From: Allodiplogaster sudhausi
Lineage: Eukaryota; Nematoda; Chromadorea; Rhabditida; Diplogasteridae
DNA length: 64,000 bases
Assembly: GCA_945643635.1 (NCBI GenBank)
Contig: CALZFC010000056.1
Span: forward strand, 1,466,001 to 1,530,000
Direction: 5' to 3'
Under the pieces are notes generated by a model. That model saw only the letters and a program-made list of their open reading frames with translations. It was not told the DNA's origin and did no database searches. Made by a program: the position numbers and the translations under genes. Of this stretch, positions 63,271 to 64,000 are shown piece by piece. Positions within the stretch are counted from its first letter, which is position 1, and each line of letters opens with the position of its first letter.

Positions 63271-63948
63271 ACGAACGACAGCAGCAGCCAGAGCAGTTCT
63301 CTTGGCCTCTCCCAAGGATGGTCAACCCAGTCTCTCCTATTAGACAGCTGCCGTCTGTCCTGCCGACTCCGACTGATCTCAAAGGTTCCGCGCAAACAAT
63401 TGTCTCTGAGGCCATTACAGAAAGCGCACTAATGAATGTGCACACACATCTTTCCCTTCCCACCCCTCTCATCTCTCTCCCTCTCACTCACCCTTTTTCT
63501 CCCACCCTCTCTCTCTCTCTCTCTCTCTCACTCTCCTTGACACTGCTTCAGCACCAAATTTTCTTTTTCTCTACTTAATTACTTTATCTATTTTTTCTGA
63601 CACAATTCTCTCTAGCACATATGCACTCTCTCTCGCTTCCTCTCTCGTTCATACTCTCTATCTCTCTCTCGTAATTCTAAAAAAAAAACCAACTGAAAAG
63701 GCCAACTATACATATATGTGTATGTATATATATATTCATATTATACCACCCTTATAAAAAGGAAAAGAAAAACAAGTTCAGCTTCGTTGGCAACAGAAGC
63801 GGGAATCGACAGGCAGCCAATGAACCAGGTTCTGTTAACTCTCTCGCATCTCCAGTCCCAATTTCAATTCCCATTTTTAGAAGCAATATGAAGATGAATT
63901 TGGACGGCTCCCTGAAGAAAAGCGTGTAACAATCAAAAAGCACCTCAG
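63271..63948 (+). CDS. Candidate exons of an unidentified gene running off the right edge
   Basis: An open segment follows CATTCCACAG at 63270 (DERQQQPEQFSWPLPRMVNP, then a Pro/Ser/Thr-rich stretch to TDLK before GTTCCG at about 63382). A second, cleaner exon lies at 63881-63948 between TTTTTAG and AG/GTTTTC and encodes KQYEDEFGRLPEEKRVTIKK plus HL. Its phase is 0 in and 2 out. (CT)n lies at 63508-63528 between them. The product is not recognised, and whether the two belong together cannot be told. Confidence 0.35.
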
Positions 63949-64000
63949 GTTTTCTTCGTTATATTTCTCGTCAATATCGTATTTGTATAAATGGATATTG

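Overview
The window is animal nuclear DNA. Its genes are split by GT-AG introns, mostly about 50 to 700 bases long. The proteins are eukaryotic: an ArfGAP1, a GPI-remodelling phosphoesterase, a Maestro HEAT protein, a mitoribosomal protein, a rhodopsin-class neuropeptide receptor and an orcokinin-type precursor. The orcokinin-type peptides point to a protostome, most likely an ecdysozoan; the species cannot be fixed from sequence. Long pyrimidine or purine tracts, mainly (CT)n/(GA)n plus one expanded (TCTCTG)n block, fill much of the intergenic and intronic space and make many long spurious open frames.

Layout. 1-4.6 kb is gene-poor CT/GA-rich DNA. 4.68-5.78 kb (+) is a five-exon orcokinin-like prohormone. 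6.1-10 kb is microsatellite DNA. 10-13.2 kb (+) holds candidate ectodomain exons followed by a single-pass membrane protein with a proline-rich tail. 14.08-16.58 kb (+) encodes an RRM protein with Gly-rich regions and C2H2-like fingers; an orphan acidic 3' exon lies at 17.15-17.37 kb. 17.66-19.73 kb (-) is an NPY/NPF-like GPCR. 20.5-24.3 kb (-) is a decayed CR1/L2-like non-LTR retrotransposon, followed by AT-rich repeat DNA with a 430-bp palindrome and a tRNA-like sequence. 27-33.9 kb is mostly low complexity. 33.99-35.23 kb (+) is a three-exon gene for a short secreted peptide of unknown family. 38.59-42.24 kb (-) is ARFGAP1. 42.48-45.43 kb is an element with split direct repeats (A1...B1A2...B2). 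46.2-47.88 kb (+) is a mitoribosomal mL65/mS30-like gene. 48.2-50.15 kb (+) is MPPE1/PGAP5, tail-to-tail with MROH1 (-) at 50.6-60.39 kb. 60.78-62.33 kb is a DNA element with 23-bp terminal inverted repeats that holds a small spliced gene. The right edge carries exons of an unidentified gene.

The genes do not form a pathway. Two secretory peptide precursors and one neuropeptide-type GPCR share the window, but nothing in the sequence shows that they pair. ArfGAP1 (Golgi coat GTP hydrolysis) and MPPE1 (GPI-anchor remodelling for ER export) both serve the early secretory route; their proximity may be chance. Exon borders were read by eye from splice-site consensus, phase agreement and family resemblance.
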